Source: DATBFX01 sp034667245 (GTDB lineage Bacteria; Chloroflexota; Chloroflexia; Thermomicrobiales; UBA6265). Taken from it: a stretch of 26,721 nucleotides of DNA. Every line of letters begins with the position of its first letter. Position 1 is the first letter of the stretch. The stretch lies in contig JAXDKI010000169.1 of the NCBI GenBank assembly GCA_034667245.1, positions 1 through 26,721 on the forward strand, read 5' to 3'. This document shows, piece after piece, positions 1 to 7,276 of the stretch. A model generated the notes under the pieces. The model did not search any database, was not told the DNA's origin, and saw only the letters and a program-made list of their open reading frames with translations. The position numbers were made by a program, and so were the translations under genes.

Positions 1-310
1 TGGCGTTGCCGGCGACGAAACCGAGGGGTACCCCTTCCAGCCAATCCTCGACAATCTTGACGAGACTGACGGCACCGACGGCCGCCGCGAAGAAGCCGGC
101 CAGGGTGATACCGATCTGGATCGTCGCCAGGAAGGCGCCCGGAGACTCCGCCAGGGCGAGCACGCGGCGGGCGGCACGGTTGCCGTCGTCGGCCATGGCG
201 CGGAGGCGCGCTTTGCGCGAAGAGACGATCGCGATCTCGGATGCAGCCAGGAAGGCGTTGAGTCCGAGCAGGACGACGATGATCGCAATTTCGATGGCGA
301 TCGAAGACAT
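1..310 (-). CDS. CNNM/HlyC-CorC-type transporter, N-terminal part (3' end outside window)
   Basis: The reading frame starts at ATG 310 and is still open at the left edge, so only the first 103 residues are present. A GGAGGA Shine-Dalgarno lies 10 nt upstream. The N-terminus is a hydrophobic helix (IAIEIAIIVVLLGLNAFLAASE) followed by the AASEIAIVSSRKARL and GAFLATIQIGITLAGFFAAAVG segments typical of the DUF21/CNNM membrane domain. In this family the membrane domain is followed by a CBS pair and a CorC_HlyC domain, and members are implicated in Mg2+/Co2+ efflux or tolerance. Those later domains would lie outside the window. It diverges from the metal-uptake operon to its right. A weak promoter (TGTCGC, 16 nt, GACAAT) may lie around 355-382 on the minus strand. 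Family assignment is fairly secure; substrate is not known. Confidence 0.85.
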   Translation of the reverse strand, partial: MSSIAIEIAIIVVLLGLNAFLAASEIAIVSSRKARLRAMADDGNRAARRVLALAESPGAFLATIQIGITLAGFFAAAVGAVSLVKIVEDWLEGVPLGFVAGNA

Positions 311-418
311 TGCCAGTGCTCCTCCAATGGACGTCTGAGAGCGTCCTTCTCTCTATTGTCCCAGGGAAACGGCGGCGCGACATCCCGGCCAGGTGTCCGA
401 CGAGGCACCTTGAGTCTT

Positions 419-437
419 TTAGTTTCGGCTAATCTTG
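419..437. promoter_or_regulatory. DtxR/MntR-like operator upstream of metal ABC operon
   Basis: TTAGTTTCGGCTAATCTTG matches the 19-bp DtxR-family consensus (TTAGGTTAGCCTAACCTAA) at 13 positions, including the TTAG and CTAA cores. It overlaps the -35 element of the operon promoter, where a metal-loaded repressor would block transcription. The rest of the 311-605 gap shows no gene. This is consensus matching by eye and no regulator gene is in the window. Confidence 0.5.
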
Positions 438-463
438 AATTTAGTCTGTCGTAGCACTAGGAT
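435..463 (+). promoter_or_regulatory. Sigma-70-like promoter of the metal ABC operon
   Basis: TTGAAT at 435-440 and TAGGAT at 458-463 are separated by exactly 17 nt. A start near 470 would give a leader of about 135 nt before the lipoprotein gene at 606. The -35 overlaps the DtxR-like operator. Confidence 0.5.
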
Positions 464-605
464 AACGGCATCGAACGGTCCTTGGCCGGCGTAGCGCTCA
501 CCGGGCCGTCAATGACCGCGAAACGATGCCAGGTTCCAATAGGTCGCCGAGGCGATCACCAAAACGACACCGTGCTCATATCCGACGTTTCCGGGCGGGA
601 GCAAC

Positions 606-1544
606 ATGCTGAAGTCAATGCGATGGGGACTCCTCCTCTTGGTTGCCGGTGTCACGCTGGCGGGGTGCGGGGGGAGTGGAGGGAACGATAGAGGGGATCT
701 GTCCGAGCGGCAGATCAACGCGGTCGCGACGATCGGGATGATCGCGGATGTCGTCGGCGAGGTCGGCGGCGATCGGGTCAAGGTGACGGCTCTGATGGGT
801 TCGGGCGTCGATCCACATCTCTATAAGGCGAGCGAAGGGGACGTGAGCACGTTGGAGAAGGCGGACGTGGTTTTCTACAATGGTCTCCACCTCGAAGCGC
901 AACTCGGCGAGGTCCTCGAGAAGATGGGAGAGCGGACGAAGACGGTCGCCGTCACCGATAAGATCCCCAGGGAGCGGCTGAGGACGCCGCCGGAGTTCCA
1001 GGGCAACCCCGATCCGCACGTCTGGTTCGACGTCTCGCTCTGGAAGATAACCGCCGAACAGATCCGCGACACGCTGAGTGAACTCGATGCGACACACAAG
1101 GCCGACTACGAGCAGCGGGCGACGGCGTATCTGGCGGAACTCGACGCCCTGGACACGTACGTCAAAGAGCAGGCAGCGCGGGTGCCGGCCGAGCGGCGGG
1201 TGTTGGTGACGGCACACGATGCCTTCGGGTACTTCGGGCAGGCCTATGGGTTCGAGGTACACGGCTTGCAGGGAATCAGCACGGCGTCGGAGGCCGGGAC
1301 GGCCGACGTTCAGGCTCTGGCCGACTTCATCGCCGCGCGGGAGGTACCCGCGATCTTCGTCGAGTCCTCGGTACCGCCCCGCACGATCGAGGCGTTGCAG
1401 GAGGCGGTGCGAGCGCGCGGTTTCGAGGTACAGATCGGCGGCCAGCTTTTTTCCGATGCGATGGGCGACGCCGGGACACCGAAGGGAACCTACGTCGGGA
1501 TGGTTCGGCACAACATCGATACGATCGTGACGGCGCTGGTTTAG
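606..1544 (+). CDS. Metal ABC transporter substrate-binding lipoprotein (TroA/ZnuA/MntC family)
   Basis: This is the extracytoplasmic receptor of a Zn2+/Mn2+ (possibly Fe2+) ABC importer, 312 aa. The N-terminus is a lipoprotein signal with lipobox LAGC and lipidated Cys21. The four expected metal ligands are visible: His71 (DPHLYKA), His138 (DPHVWFD), His204 (TAHDAFGYF) and Asp284 (FSDAMG). This His-His-His-Asp set resembles TroA. Mn-specific PsaA/MntC proteins usually have Glu at the third position. The His-rich loop common in ZnuA is absent, so zinc versus manganese cannot be settled. The start ATG 606 follows GGGAG; ATG 621 is possible but would shorten the signal peptide. It is first in an operon with an ATPase and two permeases. 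Its TAG stop lies in the first unit of an octamer repeat array. Confidence 0.92.
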   Translation: MLKSMRWGLLLLVAGVTLAGCGGSGGNDRGDLSERQINAVATIGMIADVVGEVGGDRVKVTALMGSGVDPHLYKASEGDVSTLEKADVVFYNGLHLEAQLGEVLEKMGERTKTVAVTDKIPRERLRTPPEFQGNPDPHVWFDVSLWKITAEQIRDTLSELDATHKADYEQRATAYLAELDALDTYVKEQAARVPAERRVLVTAHDAFGYFGQAYGFEVHGLQGISTASEAGTADVQALADFIAAREVPAIFVESSVPPRTIEALQEAVRARGFEVQIGGQLFSDAMGDAGTPKGTYVGMVRHNIDTIVTALV

Positions 1545-1667
1545 GCGGGAAGGCGGGAAGGCGTGGAGGCGAGCACACTGCAAGGCGAGAAGGCGGGGAG
1601 GCGGGGTGGCGAGGATTTTGGAGTCCTCTCCTCCCCCTCACCTTCTCGCCACCCCGCCACCCCGCCT
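1543..1667. repeat. Octamer array with inverted partner array (element A)
   Basis: Nine 8-bp units run in perfect register from 1543 to 1614 (AGGCGGGA, AGGCGGGA, AGGCGTGG, AGGCGAGC, ACACTGCA, AGGCGAGA, AGGCGGGG, AGGCGGGG, TGGCGAGG). After a roughly 20-nt spacer, the complementary strand carries four more in register at 1636-1667 (reverse complement AGGCGGGG, TGGCGGGG, TGGCGAGA, AGGTGAGG). The two arms can pair into a long hairpin. The array begins on the stop codon of the lipoprotein gene and fills the junction up to the ATPase domain. Confidence 0.85.
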
Positions 1668-2450
1668 CCGGCGATCGAGGTGACGGACTTGACCGTCGCC
1701 TATCAGGACAAACCTGTGCTCTGGGACGTCGACGTCACGGTGCCGCCAGGGGTGCTGATGGCGATCGTCGGACCGAATGGGGCCGGGAAGACGACGCTGA
1801 TCAAGGCGATTCTGGGGCTGCTGAAACCGGTCGCCGGGCAAGTGCTGATCTACGGCAAGCCGTATCGGGAACAGCGGGAGATCGTCGGCTACGTGCCGCA
1901 ACGGGGCAGCGTCGATTGGGATTTCCCGACGAGTGTGCTCGACGTGGTGATGATGGGTCGATACGGGGCGCTCGGCTGGGTGCGACGGCCGGGGCGATCG
2001 GAACGGGACCTCGCTCTCGACGCGCTGAAGAAGGTCGGGATGGAGGAGTTCGCCGGGCGCCAGATCAGCCAGCTCTCGGGAGGGCAGCAGCAGCGCGTTT
2101 TCCTGGCGCGGGCACTGGTGCAGGACGCGCAGGTCTACCTGATGGACGAGCCGTTTCAGGGGGTCGACGCGACGACCGAACGGGCGATCATCGCGCTGCT
2201 TCGGGAATTGCGGGCGGTCGGGAAGACAGTCATCGCGGTTCATCACGACTTGCAGACGGTGCCGGAGTACTTCGATTGGGTCACGTTGCTCAATGTCCGA
2301 CTGATCGCCAGCGGACCGGTCGACGAGGTGTTCACGGAACAGAACCTGCGGCTTGCGTACGGCGGACGGGTGGCGTTCCTGAGCCGGGGATTGGCCGATG
2401 ACGCGGAGGCATCGGGCGATGGGCGTCAGGCGCCAGGAGACACGGTGTGA
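1563..2450 (+). CDS. Metal ABC transporter ATP-binding protein
   Basis: This is the ATPase subunit energising the Zn/Mn-type importer, 295 aa if GTG 1563 is the start. Walker A GPNGAGKTT is at 70-78, the Q-loop Gln at 113 (YVPQRG), the signature LSGGQQQR at 171-178, Walker B VYLMDEP at 191-197 and the switch His at 228 (VHHD). The tail LAYGGRVAFL is common in this subfamily. The first 36 or so residues are encoded by repeat element A and are not family sequence. The only other in-frame start is GTG 1680, which would cut into the first beta strand (IEVTDLTV), so I keep 1563 with low certainty about the true N-terminus. The C-terminal tail (EASGDGRQAPGDTV) is encoded by a second repeat array. 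It sits between the binding lipoprotein and the permeases. Confidence 0.88.
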   Translation: MEASTLQGEKAGRRGGEDFGVLSSPSPSRHPATPPPAIEVTDLTVAYQDKPVLWDVDVTVPPGVLMAIVGPNGAGKTTLIKAILGLLKPVAGQVLIYGKPYREQREIVGYVPQRGSVDWDFPTSVLDVVMMGRYGALGWVRRPGRSERDLALDALKKVGMEEFAGRQISQLSGGQQQRVFLARALVQDAQVYLMDEPFQGVDATTERAIIALLRELRAVGKTVIAVHHDLQTVPEYFDWVTLLNVRLIASGPVDEVFTEQNLRLAYGGRVAFLSRGLADDAEASGDGRQAPGDTV

Positions 2451-2521
2451 AAGGACGGTCCGCGAAATCGCGAGGCAGTCGGGGCGCGGTGCTGGGCGCC
2501 GCACTCCTGACGCCTAGCGCC
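2408..2521. repeat. Heptamer array with inverted partner array (element B)
   Basis: Five 7-bp units run in register at 2408-2442: GGCATCG, GGCGATG, GGCGTCA, GGCGCCA, GGAGACA. Four inverted units follow at 2494-2521 (reverse complement GGCGCTA, GGCGTCA, GGAGTGC, GGCGCCC). The direct arm encodes the end of the ATPase. The inverted arm ends two bases before the permease ATG at 2524. Confidence 0.75.
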
Positions 2522-2523
2522 TG

Positions 2524-3672
2524 ATGGTTATGGACGTACTGCACGATCTTGTCTACGACTACACGCTGCGGACGGTAGCACTCGGCGCGGGAACGCTCGG
2601 GATCGTGAGTGGGGCGCTCGGGGCGTTCGCGGTGTTGCGGCGGCAGAGTCTGGTGGGCGATGCAATGTCGCACGCGGCGCTGCCGGGGATCGCGCTGGCG
2701 TATCTGCTAACGGGGAGCAAGGCGCCCCTCGTGCTGCTCCTCGGGGCGGCGATCGCCGGGTGGCTCGGCACGCTATTGGTGATCGGTATCGTCCGGGAAA
2801 CGCGGGTGAAGTTTGACAGCGCGCTCGGACTGGTGCTGTCGGTCTTCTTCGGATTCGGGCTGATGCTGCTGACGTTCATCCAGCGCCGCCCGGACGCCTC
2901 GCAAGCAGGACTCGATAAGTTCCTGTTCGGGCAGGCGGCGACGCTAGTCGAGCGCGACGTGGTGACGATGGCCGTGATCGGGGCGATCGCGATTGGGGCG
3001 TTGCTGGGTTTGTGGAAGGAGTTCAAGCTCCTCAGCTTCGACCCCGATTTCGGCGCGACGATCGGCTACCCGATGCGGTTGCTCGACGTGGTGCTGACGA
3101 CGTTGATCGTGATCGCGATCGTGGTCGGGTTGCAGACGGTCGGCGTGGTGCTGATGAGCGCGATGATCGTGGCTCCGGCCGCAGCAGCGCGGCAATGGAC
3201 CGACCGGCTGGGCGTGATGGTGCTCCTCTCGGCCGGATTTGGGGCGTTGGCCGGGGTAGCCGGGGCGACGGTGAGCGGGACAACGGAGCGCCTTCCGACC
3301 GGACCGACGATCGTGGTCTGCATCAGCGGCATCGTCCTGGTCTCGCTCCTCTTCGCGCCCAATCGCGGACTGCTCTGGAACTGGTTGGCGCAGGGTCGAA
3401 CGCGACGGCGTTTGCGTGGCGAGGCGCTGCTGGCCGACCTCTCGGTTCTGGCGTCACACCATGCGACCCTTGACCACGGACATTCGACGGCGGTCCTGCG
3501 GGCGATGAATCCAGGCCGCGCGGGGTTGGACAGCACCCTATCCGATCTGGCCGCGCGTGGACTGGTCAGACGGACCAACGGCGACCGTTGGACGCTGACC
3601 GAGGCCGGAAGATCGGTGGCGCTGGAGCAAGCAGGGAATGGGGGACAATTGGGTCCCTCGTCTGACGACTAA
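2524..3672 (+). CDS. Metal ABC transporter permease (ABC-3 family) with C-terminal winged-helix-like tail
   Basis: This is an inner-membrane permease of the Zn/Mn-type importer, 382 aa. The ABC-3 core (about residues 15-285) has many hydrophobic helices and the typical ALGAFAVLRRQSLVGDAMSHAALPG and QTVGVVLMSAMIVAPAAAARQ segments. Residues about 290-370 form a soluble extension that ends LAARGLVRRTNGDRWTLTEAGRSVA, the pattern of a winged-helix wing as found in DtxR-like and MarR-like regulators. Simple permeases of the family are about 270-300 aa; longer ones with such tails exist (Bacillus MntC type, chlamydial YtgCR). ATG 2524 has no clear Shine-Dalgarno because a repeat array lies directly upstream; ATG 2530 is an alternative. 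The last residues and the stop codon lie in repeat element C. Confidence 0.88.
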   Translation: MVMDVLHDLVYDYTLRTVALGAGTLGIVSGALGAFAVLRRQSLVGDAMSHAALPGIALAYLLTGSKAPLVLLLGAAIAGWLGTLLVIGIVRETRVKFDSALGLVLSVFFGFGLMLLTFIQRRPDASQAGLDKFLFGQAATLVERDVVTMAVIGAIAIGALLGLWKEFKLLSFDPDFGATIGYPMRLLDVVLTTLIVIAIVVGLQTVGVVLMSAMIVAPAAAARQWTDRLGVMVLLSAGFGALAGVAGATVSGTTERLPTGPTIVVCISGIVLVSLLFAPNRGLLWNWLAQGRTRRRLRGEALLADLSVLASHHATLDHGHSTAVLRAMNPGRAGLDSTLSDLAARGLVRRTNGDRWTLTEAGRSVALEQAGNGGQLGPSSDD

Positions 3673-3696
3673 CGACTGGCGACTGACGACTCACAT
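3662..3696. repeat. Heptamer array spanning a stop and a start codon (element C)
   Basis: Units CTGACGA, CTAACGA, CTGGCGA, CTGACGA and CTCACAT lie in strict 7-bp register. The TAA stop of the first permease (3670-3672) is in the second unit and the ATG of the second permease (3695) overlaps the last, so the array makes up the whole 22-nt junction. No inverted arm is seen. Confidence 0.75.
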
Positions 3697-4807
3697 GACC
3701 GACTCACAGATCGAGATCCAACTGATCGCGGCGGTGACGGCGGCGGCGTGCGCGTTGCCGGGGGTCTTCCTCGTGCTGCGGCGGATGGCGATGATGAGCG
3801 ACGCGATCAGCCATTCGATTCTGCTCGGTATCGTGCTGGCATTCTTCGCGACGGAGAACCTGAACTCGCCGCTGCTGGTGGTCGGGGCGGCGTTGACAGG
3901 TGTGGCGACGGTCAGTCTGGTCGAGGTGCTGAATCGGACGGGGTTGGTGCGGGAGGATGCGGCAATCGGGTTGGTCTTCCCGCTCCTGTTCAGCGTCGGG
4001 GTGATCCTCGTCTCACGGTACGCGGGGAGTGTGCACCTCGACATCGACGCCGTGCTGCTTGGGGAGCTGGCGTTCGCGCCGTTCGACCGGCTGACCATCG
4101 GCGGGGTCGATCTCGGACCGCAGGCGCTGGTAATGATGGGGATCATCCTCGTCCTGAACGTCGCGCTCATTGGGGTCTTCTTCAAAGAGCTGAAGCTGGC
4201 GACGTTCGACGCGGGGCTGGCGGCGGCGCTCGGGTTCTCGCCGGGGATCATCCACTATGGGTTGATGACGTCGGTCTCGGTGACGGCGGTCGGGGCGTTC
4301 GACGCGGTCGGGTCGATTCTGGTCGTGGCACTGATGATCGGACCGGCGGCGACGGCGTATCTCCTGACGAACCGGTTACCGGCGATGATCGGACTGAGTG
4401 TGGCGATCGGGGTGGCGGGAGCGGTGGGCGGCTACTGGCTGGCGCACGAGTTGGACGCGTCGATCGCCGGGGCGATGGCGACGATGATCGGGGCGCTGTT
4501 TCTGGTTGCCTTCCTCTTCGCACCGGAGCAGGGGCTGGTCGCGATCGCACGGCGCCGGACGCGCCAGCGATGGGAGTTCGCCCAGACGATGCTGGCGATC
4601 CATCTCTTCAACCACGAGGGCCTGCCGAACGCGGTCGAGGAGAGCAGGGTAGAGCACCTTGACCGGCACTTGCGCTGGGAGCCGACGTTCGCGGGCCGCG
4701 TGGTTCGTCTGGCCGAGCGCCGTGGGCTGATCGAAGAGGAGCGGGGAGAGCTGGCGTTGACCGATGCCGGGCGGGCGCGGGCACGCGAGGCGATCGTGGC
4801 GACGTGA
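3695..4807 (+). CDS. Second metal ABC transporter permease (ABC-3 family) with C-terminal winged-helix-like tail
   Basis: This is the partner permease, 370 aa. The hydrophobic core (about residues 5-285) contains LPGVFLVLRRMAMMSDAISHSILLG and AFDAVGSILVVALMIGPAATA, the ABC-3 signatures. Residues about 287-370 are soluble and end RLAERRGLIEEERGELALTDAGRARA, again a winged-helix-like wing, so both permeases share the same fusion. I chose ATG 3695 because family sequence begins there. An upstream in-frame ATG at 3638 would add 19 residues encoded by the previous gene's end and the repeat. The two permeases probably form a heterodimer, as in TroCD or MntCD. The operon seems to end here. Confidence 0.88.
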   Translation: MTDSQIEIQLIAAVTAAACALPGVFLVLRRMAMMSDAISHSILLGIVLAFFATENLNSPLLVVGAALTGVATVSLVEVLNRTGLVREDAAIGLVFPLLFSVGVILVSRYAGSVHLDIDAVLLGELAFAPFDRLTIGGVDLGPQALVMMGIILVLNVALIGVFFKELKLATFDAGLAAALGFSPGIIHYGLMTSVSVTAVGAFDAVGSILVVALMIGPAATAYLLTNRLPAMIGLSVAIGVAGAVGGYWLAHELDASIAGAMATMIGALFLVAFLFAPEQGLVAIARRRTRQRWEFAQTMLAIHLFNHEGLPNAVEESRVEHLDRHLRWEPTFAGRVVRLAERRGLIEEERGELALTDAGRARAREAIVAT

Positions 4808-4883
4808 GCGGTCGGGTCGGACCGTGGCAGATGCTCTGATGGTTGGTCGATCTGCGCGGGCTCATGTGGTACGGTCGTGACCG

Positions 4884-5555
4884 ATGGTTACGGCGACGAT
4901 TTCCTCCTCAGACGAATCCTCTTCTCTCCCCACGACAACCGAGCGCATCGATGCGCTGGCGCGGCTGCACCGCGAGTTGGCGGGGTGCGCCCGGTGCGTC
5001 GTGGCGGGGTTCATCCCGACGGCGTTTCCGATCTTCAAGGGGGAGATCGGGAACCGGGTGATGGTGGTGGGGCAGGCGCCGGCATGGTACGCGCACGAGC
5101 GACCGCTGCCGTACTCCGGCGCGACGGGGAAGACGCTGCGGGCGTGGTTGGCGCAGGCGGGGTTTCTCGACGACGCGCTGCACGGGCGGTTTTACCTGAC
5201 GAGTTTGACGAAGTGCTTTCCCGGCGCCAGCGCGAGCGGGAAGGGGGACCGGGCGCCATCCGCCGCAGAGATCGCGCTCTGCCGGGGACACCTGGATGCG
5301 GAGATCGCATTGGTGCGGCCGGAGCTGGTGATCGCGTTGGGAAGGTTGGCGGCGACGGCACTGGTGGGTCCGGTGCCGCTGGCCGATCTGGTTGGGACGC
5401 TGCGGGAGGGGGAGCGGGCGGGGCATCGGTTTGCGGTGCTGCCGTTGCCGCATCCGTCCGGGGTGTCGCGGTGGCTGAACGAGCCGGCGAATCGGGAGCG
5501 GCATGCGCTGGCGCTGGGGCTCTTGTCGGAGCAACGGGAGCGCCACGGATTCTGA
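4884..5555 (+). CDS. Uracil-DNA glycosylase, family 4/5-like, [4Fe-4S]
   Basis: This 223-aa protein probably excises uracil from DNA to start base-excision repair. The glycosylase core shows VVGQAPAWYAHERPLPYSGATGKTL (about residues 61-85), equivalent to the GxxPG...G..F.G..G motif 1. Four cysteines are placed as in Fe-S UDGs: Cys35 and Cys38 (CARC), Cys111 (TSLTKC) and Cys133 (ALCRGHL). Motif 2 is LPLPHPSGVSRW with His190. Motif 1 differs from classical family 4 (GEAPG), so a family 5 or unassigned subfamily is possible. There is no Shine-Dalgarno. A TACGGT -10-like hexamer at 4870-4875 would place transcription start at or next to the ATG, suggesting a leaderless mRNA. No functional link to the metal operon upstream is evident. 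Confidence 0.85.
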   Translation: MVTATISSSDESSSLPTTTERIDALARLHRELAGCARCVVAGFIPTAFPIFKGEIGNRVMVVGQAPAWYAHERPLPYSGATGKTLRAWLAQAGFLDDALHGRFYLTSLTKCFPGASASGKGDRAPSAAEIALCRGHLDAEIALVRPELVIALGRLAATALVGPVPLADLVGTLREGERAGHRFAVLPLPHPSGVSRWLNEPANRERHALALGLLSEQRERHGF

Positions 5556-5560
5556 GGTGA

Positions 5561-5581
5561 GGCGCGGGTCATTCCCGCGCC
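5561..5581. terminator. GC-rich hairpin after the UDG gene
   Basis: GGCGCGGG (5561-5568) pairs perfectly with CCCGCGCC (5574-5581) over a 5-nt loop. It lies 6 nt after the glycosylase stop. There is no clear T-tract. Confidence 0.5.
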
Positions 5582-5598
5582 GCGATGACCGAGCAGGG

Positions 5599-5628
5599 GT
5601 GGGACCGGCAGTTTGCTGCCGGTCCCAC
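5599..5628. terminator. Bidirectional terminator hairpin between convergent genes
   Basis: GTGGGACCGGCAG (5599-5611) and CTGCCGGTCCCAC (5616-5628) form a perfect 13-bp stem with a TTTG loop. It lies between the convergent glycosylase and DUF4352-type genes and can serve both strands. Confidence 0.75.
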
Positions 5629-5647
5629 CGTTGGTTATGCCCGACGG

Positions 5648-7102
5648 CTAGTTATCTCCCAGGGTTTTGAGCACGGGGCAGGCGGCTTCGAGGGCCTGCT
5701 CGAGTTTCCTGGCCTCGCCGTCGGGATCGAAGACTTTGCTGGCTTCGACGAATTCCTCACCGGCGGCGGTGATCGCCGCGGCGTCGTTCGCTTCTCCCGC
5801 GTCGGCCAGGTTGTTGATGGCATTGCTGAAGTTCTGAAGGGCATCGGCAACGAGGGTGTTGAGCTCCTCGGCGGCAGGGGGCGGGTTGCTGTTGCGCTGG
5901 TCGTCGGCGAGGGCCTGCAGTTGGTCGGCGATCTCACGCGTGGCAACCGGGTCGATGGTCGGGTTGGGTTGGTTCTCGAGCGCGCTAATCGGTCCGACGA
6001 TCGTCGGGAGTTGAGTGAGGCGGCCGACCATCTCTAGGGCCCACCGCTCGATGCCCTCGCAATCTTCCGGGGAGGCGGCTGCGGCCTCGGTCGGCTCTTC
6101 GGGTGGTTCGACGCTGGACGGCGTGGACTGGGGACCTGCTTGCGATGAGCCGGCGGCACCGGGTTCGCCGACGATGATCTGCTGCTGGCCGTAGTTCGGG
6201 GTGAAGATGACGGCCGCGATCTCGGTTCCGTTCAACAGCTGGTACGCGATGATGCCCGACTGCGATTCACCGGGGGCGAGCGCGTCGTTGTACTGGAAGT
6301 CGGGCGGGTTGGTGGCGTCGGTGCGGTAGAGGTACGACGGGTAGGCGAGGAAGCCCTGGGCATCGAGGAGATAGAAGGCACCCGGATCGGCAGCGAGGGG
6401 GCGGGTGCCGGTGTTGGTCACGGTGAGTTCGAGGACGACGTAGTGGGTGCCGCGCTCCGGAGGGCTGCTGGGGTCGTAGTCCTGGAAGGGGTCGACGAGC
6501 TGGTTGACGGTCACCTCTCCGACTTCGGCCCCTTCGGGTCCGAGGTATGAGACGTCGGTTCCGAGGGGAGTTCCGACGGCGCGCTCGTCGACGAGGGTGA
6601 TCAGACGGCTGCTATCGGGTGCGAAGAGGATGCGTTCGACCTCGGCGCCGTTGAGCAACTGGAAGCCGACGACGCCGGAGACGCTGGCGCCGGGGGCGAG
6701 CTCGGCATACTGGAGGTCGGGGTCGGCGGCGGTGACGTCGGCACTCCGGTAGAGGTAGCTGGTACGGGCGACGAAACCGTCGGCGTCGACGAGGTTGAAG
6801 GCGTTGGGGTCGACGGTGACCGGAACGGCGCCGGTGTTGTCGACGGTCACGGCGAGGAGGACGAAGTGGAAGCCGCGTTGCGGCGGTGAGTTCGGGTCGT
6901 AGTCCTGGAAGGGATCGGTGACCTCGGTGACGGTGACCTGAGCAAGCTCGGTGCCCTCGTTGCCGATCCAGGAGACGGCGGTGCCGACGGCGGGTCCGCT
7001 GGGACCCCCGGCGACGGGGGAGCCGTCCTGGGCGGCGGCCGGAAGCGGACCTCCGAGCAACACGAGGAGCGCGAAGCAGAGCGTCGCGAGACGACGGACC
7101 AA
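5648..7102 (-). CDS. Secreted protein with two DUF4352-like domains and a C-terminal helical domain
   Basis: Predicted exported protein of 484 aa, function unknown. TTG 7102 is chosen as start because an AAGGAGG Shine-Dalgarno (7110-7116) precedes it by 7 nt and it opens directly into a Sec signal peptide ending near PAAAQ (residue 25). Two tandem beta domains follow, about 36-172 and 178-312. Each begins with G(T)xVSxxGxEG and carries the motif DPFQDYDPxSPPxRGxHxV, with a YLYR turn and LAPG...GxxxxQLLNG near its end. This resembles DUF4352/telokin-like extracellular domains. A Pro/Glu-rich linker (315-345) leads to an alpha-helical module (347-480) with two cysteines, Cys348 and Cys475, that could form a disulfide. 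The gene at 7277-8698 is a full-length paralogue on the same strand with both cysteines conserved. Confidence 0.8.
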   Translation of the reverse strand: MVRRLATLCFALLVLLGGPLPAAAQDGSPVAGGPSGPAVGTAVSWIGNEGTELAQVTVTEVTDPFQDYDPNSPPQRGFHFVLLAVTVDNTGAVPVTVDPNAFNLVDADGFVARTSYLYRSADVTAADPDLQYAELAPGASVSGVVGFQLLNGAEVERILFAPDSSRLITLVDERAVGTPLGTDVSYLGPEGAEVGEVTVNQLVDPFQDYDPSSPPERGTHYVVLELTVTNTGTRPLAADPGAFYLLDAQGFLAYPSYLYRTDATNPPDFQYNDALAPGESQSGIIAYQLLNGTEIAAVIFTPNYGQQQIIVGEPGAAGSSQAGPQSTPSSVEPPEEPTEAAAASPEDCEGIERWALEMVGRLTQLPTIVGPISALENQPNPTIDPVATREIADQLQALADDQRNSNPPPAAEELNTLVADALQNFSNAINNLADAGEANDAAAITAAGEEFVEASKVFDPDGEARKLEQALEAACPVLKTLGDN

Positions 7103-7276
7103 CGTGGTTCCTCCTTGGCGATGACCTGACACCCACCTGGTGTCGATCGTCCTCGGGGACGTTCGCTTAGGAGGTTACACGGGCGATCGCAGTCTGGACA
7201 AGACGCAATTGGTAACCCGTCGCGTCCCCTACCTCATCGTCAGCGAGAGCGTCGTGCGGCTGACGCGCAGGACAGA

